From Neptunicella sp048268085 (GTDB lineage Bacteria > Pseudomonadota > Gammaproteobacteria > Enterobacterales > Alteromonadaceae), in the NCBI RefSeq assembly GCF_048268085.1, contig NZ_JBLWWF010000007.1, positions 1 to 64,000 on the forward strand: 64,000 bases of DNA, in the 5' to 3' direction. Positions 61,099 to 64,000 of this stretch are shown here, piece by piece (position 1 is the first letter of the stretch; each line of letters opens with the position of its first letter). Both the position numbers and the translations under genes were made by a program. Below the pieces are notes generated by a model, which saw nothing but the letters and a program-made list of their open reading frames with translations, was not told the origin of the DNA and did not search any database.

Positions 61099-61320
61099 TC
61101 AGGCAATTTTTTCGAATGATTTAACTTTATTATTTGCATCGACAATCAACCTAAATCTGCCGTAGATCCCTTTTTGTTGCATAAAAGGTCGCAAATTAAC
61201 ACAAGGCAGTTTTACTTTTTCACCGCTTTCCGCCGCGATAACAACCGTGTTTATTCCTGGAGTATAGAGGTTGACACAATACTTATACGCCAACCCAATT
61301 TGGAAATAGTAAGTTTTCAC
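61099..61320 (-). CDS. DUF2835 protein (about 73 aa)
   Basis: Small protein with YYFQIGLAYKYCVNLYTPGI, LPCVNLRPFMQQKGIYGRF and VDANNKVKSFEKI, matching DUF2835 (PF11197), found beside pepN in Alteromonadales and relatives; no known function. Start uncertain: GTG 61320 gives the usual M-K-T-Y-Y-F N-terminus but has AAGG directly adjoining, while a TTG at 61338 adds six residues. It lies 33-51 bases after pepN and is probably co-transcribed. Confidence 0.85.
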   Translation of the reverse strand: MKTYYFQIGLAYKYCVNLYTPGINTVVIAAESGEKVKLPCVNLRPFMQQKGIYGRFRLIVDANNKVKSFEKIA

Positions 61321-61371
61321 CCTTAAAAATCCGACCAAGGTTATTCAATAAATTGTTGATACCAATACAAA

Positions 61372-63996
61372 TTAGTCAAGCAAGCTCTTAGTGACTTTTT
61401 CATACAAATCCGGACTTAAATCAGGCATATCAGCCAATCTTAATAACTGATGTCTAATTAGCTCCTGACGTTTTTCATCATAGCGTCTAAATTGTAATAG
61501 CGGCGTAACTAATCTGGCTGCGACTTGGGGGGTTATCCCGTCTAGCATCATCAGTTGATCGGTTAACCAACGATAACCACTGCCAGAGATATGATGCATA
61601 CCTTCGGTATTATAAAAACAAAATGTACCGATCAAAGCCCTGACACGATTGGGGTTTTTGATACTAAAGCCAGCATGCTCTTTGAGCAATTCCAGTCTTG
61701 ACAGAATATCAGAACGTTGGGCATTGGCTTGTAACCCGAACCATTTATCCATGACTAACGGATCATGTTGCCACTGTTGTTCAAAATCATTCATCAGTTC
61801 ATCAAAAATATCTATTGCGCCATTTTGACAGGCTTTCAACACACCTAGGGTGTCAGTCATATTATCTGATTGGTGATATTGCTGGCGAGCCAAAGCTGCA
61901 TATTGCTGTTTGTCTGCCAACATTAAATAACGCAGACAAATATTTTTCATCCGTCGTTTGGCTACATCGATCTGATTATATTGATAATCACCGCAAGTAT
62001 TGGCGAGATAATGCTGATGCCATTGGGCTTGAAGAGTAATGGCAAGGTGTTGCTCTATGGATTGTCTCGCCTGCAATAACCCTTCCACATTAATCTGACG
62101 AGTCAGTTGTGCTAATGTTTCAAAGCTTGGAATGTCGAGCATTTCTGCTTGCAACGCACGATCCATCGATTGATCCGCCAAAATCCCCTGCATCACTCGG
62201 GTTATTTGCTGCAATGACTCATCTGATAATTGACACACGGCACTATCAGATGTGATATCAATAGCGTTAAGAATATGTCGATTAAATAACTGCTGGCATG
62301 CGTCCCAGCGGGAAAACTCATCACTGGCGTGCAGAATAAGTTGTGACAACTGCTGATCAGTTTGCTCAAAGTTAACTCTAACCGGGGCAGAAAACTCTCT
62401 TAATAAAGAAATGGCCTCTGGTTTAACCGGGCAATCAATCTGCAATTGCAAGATTGAATCGGTCAAATTAATCACCTGATGAGAATGCCCGTTAAAGACA
62501 TTAATACCCTGACCATTCTTATCTAACAGTTCAATATCAACAGGAATATGTAATGGTTGTTTATTTTTTTGGTCGGCTGTGGGTTCATTCAGCTGACTCA
62601 AGACAATATTTAACTGGCCATTATCTTGGTCATAATCGCTTTTTAGGGTAATTTCGGGCGTTCCCGATTGACTGTACCACCGTTTAAAGGTCGTTAAGTC
62701 TCGCTGATTCGCCGACGCCATCGCATCCACAAAATCATCACAGGTAACGGCCTGTCCATCATGGCGTTGAAAATATAAATCCATACCCCGACGGAAACCT
62801 TGCTTGCCCAATAACTTGTGCAGCATGCTAATCACTTCTGCACCTTTGTTATAAACAGTAACGGTGTAAAAGTTGTTCATTTCGATGACTGATTGTGGCC
62901 GAATCGGATGAGCCATAGGGCTGGCATCTTCTGCAAACTGATGTTCACGAATCACTTTAACATTGTTAATTCGATTGATCGCTGCGCTAGCCATATCGGA
63001 ACTGAATTGTTGGTCACGGAATACCGTTAATCCTTCTTTAAGACTCAGCTGAAACCAGTCGCGGCAAGTGACCCGATTCCCCGTCCAGTTATGGAAGTAC
63101 TCATGGGCAATAACTGATTCAATATTAAAATAGTCTTCATCAGTAGCAGAGGCGCTATCGGCCAATACAAACTTGCTGTTAAAGATATTAAGGCCTTTAT
63201 TTTCCATCGCCCCCATATTGAAAAAATCGACGGCCACGATCATATAAATATCCAGATCGTATTCCAAACCATAGGTTTGTTCATCCCACAACATGGCTTT
63301 TTTAAGGGATTCCAAGGCATGAAAACCTTTACTCGCATTCCCCTTGTCCACAAAAAGCTGTAATGCCACGGTTTTACCGGAACAGGTAACAAACTGATCT
63401 TCCAGTAAATCAAAGTCACCCGCCACTAATGCAAATAAATAACAGGGTTTATTAAAAGGATCATACCATTTGACCCAATGTCTTCCGTTACTCAACTCGC
63501 CTTCATCAACTTTATTGCCATTAGATAACAAATAAGGGTATTGCGCTTTATCCGCCTCAATGGTGACATGATATTTTGCCAATACATCGGGTCGGTCAAG
63601 AAAGTAAGTAATCTTACGAAATCCCTCTGCTTCACATTGAGTACAAAAGGTCCCTTGTGACTTATACAACCCTTCCAGCGAACTGTTATTAATTGGATCT
63701 ATTTCCGTTTCAATAGTTAATTGAAATCGCTCTGGTGGATTCAAGATCCGTAATTGTTGAGACTCTTGACGATAAGCAGTGCTATTTTGTCCATCAATTT
63801 GAAGGCTAATTAAGGTTAAATTCACCCCATCCAGAATGAGCTCACAGGCCTGTGGATTAACCTTATATACCGTGGTTGTCGATATGACACGAGTACGGTC
63901 ATCGTGCAATTTAAATTGCAGATCAACGTCACTGATCTGAAAGTCTGCGGGCCGGTAATCTGCTAAATTTTTACTAGCGGGTAAACTGTTGGTCAT
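61372..63996 (-). CDS. pepN: Aminopeptidase N
   Basis: M1-family zinc aminopeptidase, the main cytoplasmic enzyme trimming N-terminal residues from peptides. Diagnostic motifs are the exopeptidase GAMENKGLN near residue 260 and HEYFHNWTGNRVTCRDWF with the downstream zinc-ligand Glu in SLKEGLTVF. 874 residues from ATG 63996 against 870 in E. coli, so the coding region is complete although the window ends four bases upstream. A TTG directly before the ATG is ignored. The promoter is outside the window. Confidence 0.97.
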   Translation of the reverse strand: MTNSLPASKNLADYRPADFQISDVDLQFKLHDDRTRVISTTTVYKVNPQACELILDGVNLTLISLQIDGQNSTAYRQESQQLRILNPPERFQLTIETEIDPINNSSLEGLYKSQGTFCTQCEAEGFRKITYFLDRPDVLAKYHVTIEADKAQYPYLLSNGNKVDEGELSNGRHWVKWYDPFNKPCYLFALVAGDFDLLEDQFVTCSGKTVALQLFVDKGNASKGFHALESLKKAMLWDEQTYGLEYDLDIYMIVAVDFFNMGAMENKGLNIFNSKFVLADSASATDEDYFNIESVIAHEYFHNWTGNRVTCRDWFQLSLKEGLTVFRDQQFSSDMASAAINRINNVKVIREHQFAEDASPMAHPIRPQSVIEMNNFYTVTVYNKGAEVISMLHKLLGKQGFRRGMDLYFQRHDGQAVTCDDFVDAMASANQRDLTTFKRWYSQSGTPEITLKSDYDQDNGQLNIVLSQLNEPTADQKNKQPLHIPVDIELLDKNGQGINVFNGHSHQVINLTDSILQLQIDCPVKPEAISLLREFSAPVRVNFEQTDQQLSQLILHASDEFSRWDACQQLFNRHILNAIDITSDSAVCQLSDESLQQITRVMQGILADQSMDRALQAEMLDIPSFETLAQLTRQINVEGLLQARQSIEQHLAITLQAQWHQHYLANTCGDYQYNQIDVAKRRMKNICLRYLMLADKQQYAALARQQYHQSDNMTDTLGVLKACQNGAIDIFDELMNDFEQQWQHDPLVMDKWFGLQANAQRSDILSRLELLKEHAGFSIKNPNRVRALIGTFCFYNTEGMHHISGSGYRWLTDQLMMLDGITPQVAARLVTPLLQFRRYDEKRQELIRHQLLRLADMPDLSPDLYEKVTKSLLD

Positions 63997-64000
63997 CAAT

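Noticed and set aside
1..64000. tRNA, rRNA, CRISPR arrays and insertion sequences
   Set aside because: Looked for cloverleaf-like segments, regular spaced repeats and transposase motifs; none were seen by eye.

Overview
The window looks like chromosomal DNA of a marine gammaproteobacterium of the Alteromonadales (Alteromonas/Glaciecola-like). The evidence is gene order and protein types: pyrD-zapC-rlmKL-glutaredoxin-uup-DUF3466-rmf, a 180-kDa-type NAD-glutamate dehydrogenase, pepN next to a DUF2835 gene, a kdsB-trm112-lpxK-msbA-comEC run, lolCDE and mfd-csiV. This is an inference from recognised families; no database was searched. I saw no rRNA, tRNA, CRISPR array, insertion sequence or integrase.

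Layout. 1-10465 (minus strand): a GNAT-nitrilase fusion cut by the window edge, an HD hydrolase, a small DUF protein, a short-chain dehydrogenase, the lipopolysaccharide genes kdsB, trm112-like, lpxK and msbA, then comEC and an Aer-like PAS chemoreceptor. 10797-20361: a DUF2062 gene, the leftward lolCDE operon, then rightward pilZ-mfd-csiV-pduO. 20384-24736 (minus): nagZ, then a TetR regulator and fadE as one unit with two matching palindromic operators. 24919-31617 (plus): an ACE-like M2 peptidase lipoprotein; a redoxin / DUF4266 lipoprotein / DUF3570 / ApbE operon that looks like an extracytoplasmic flavin-transfer module; and an Omp85-like barrel. 31614-36196 (minus): a quinol-linked molybdoenzyme module in which the iron-sulphur subunit is fused to its membrane anchor. 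A near-consensus sigma-54 promoter and NtrC-like sites precede it, so nitrogen control is likely.

36554-39588 (plus) holds the least explained part: four tightly packed genes with strong ribosome binding sites. The first is a three-helix membrane domain fused to a peptidoglycan amidase. The second is a stand-alone paralogue of that membrane domain. The third is a membrane hairpin with a long coiled coil. The fourth is a secreted helical protein ending in a short beta region with a C-terminal Phe. Together they look like an envelope-spanning or lysis-type apparatus that I cannot match to a named system.

39549-48547 (minus): a PAP2 phosphatase, then the conserved rmf-DUF3466-uup-grx-rlmKL-zapC-pyrD housekeeping block. 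48698-63996 (minus): NAD-glutamate dehydrogenase, an RND (MMPL) transporter with a YCF48-like protein, a DUF1329-DUF1302 pair with its own terminator, a DUF2835 gene, and pepN, whose ATG lies four bases inside the right edge.

Housekeeping functions dominate: lipid A and Kdo synthesis and export, lipoprotein sorting, transcription-coupled repair, beta-oxidation, peptidoglycan recycling, pyrimidine synthesis and ribosome maintenance. Accessory interest is concentrated at 27-40 kb. Start sites were moved from the longest possible reading to the ATG with a better ribosome binding site or family-consistent length for kdsB, msbA, pduO, nagZ, the TetR gene, the M2 peptidase, DUF3570, apbE, the Fe-S/anchor fusion, the amidase, the coiled-coil gene, DUF1302, DUF2835 (GTG) and pepN.
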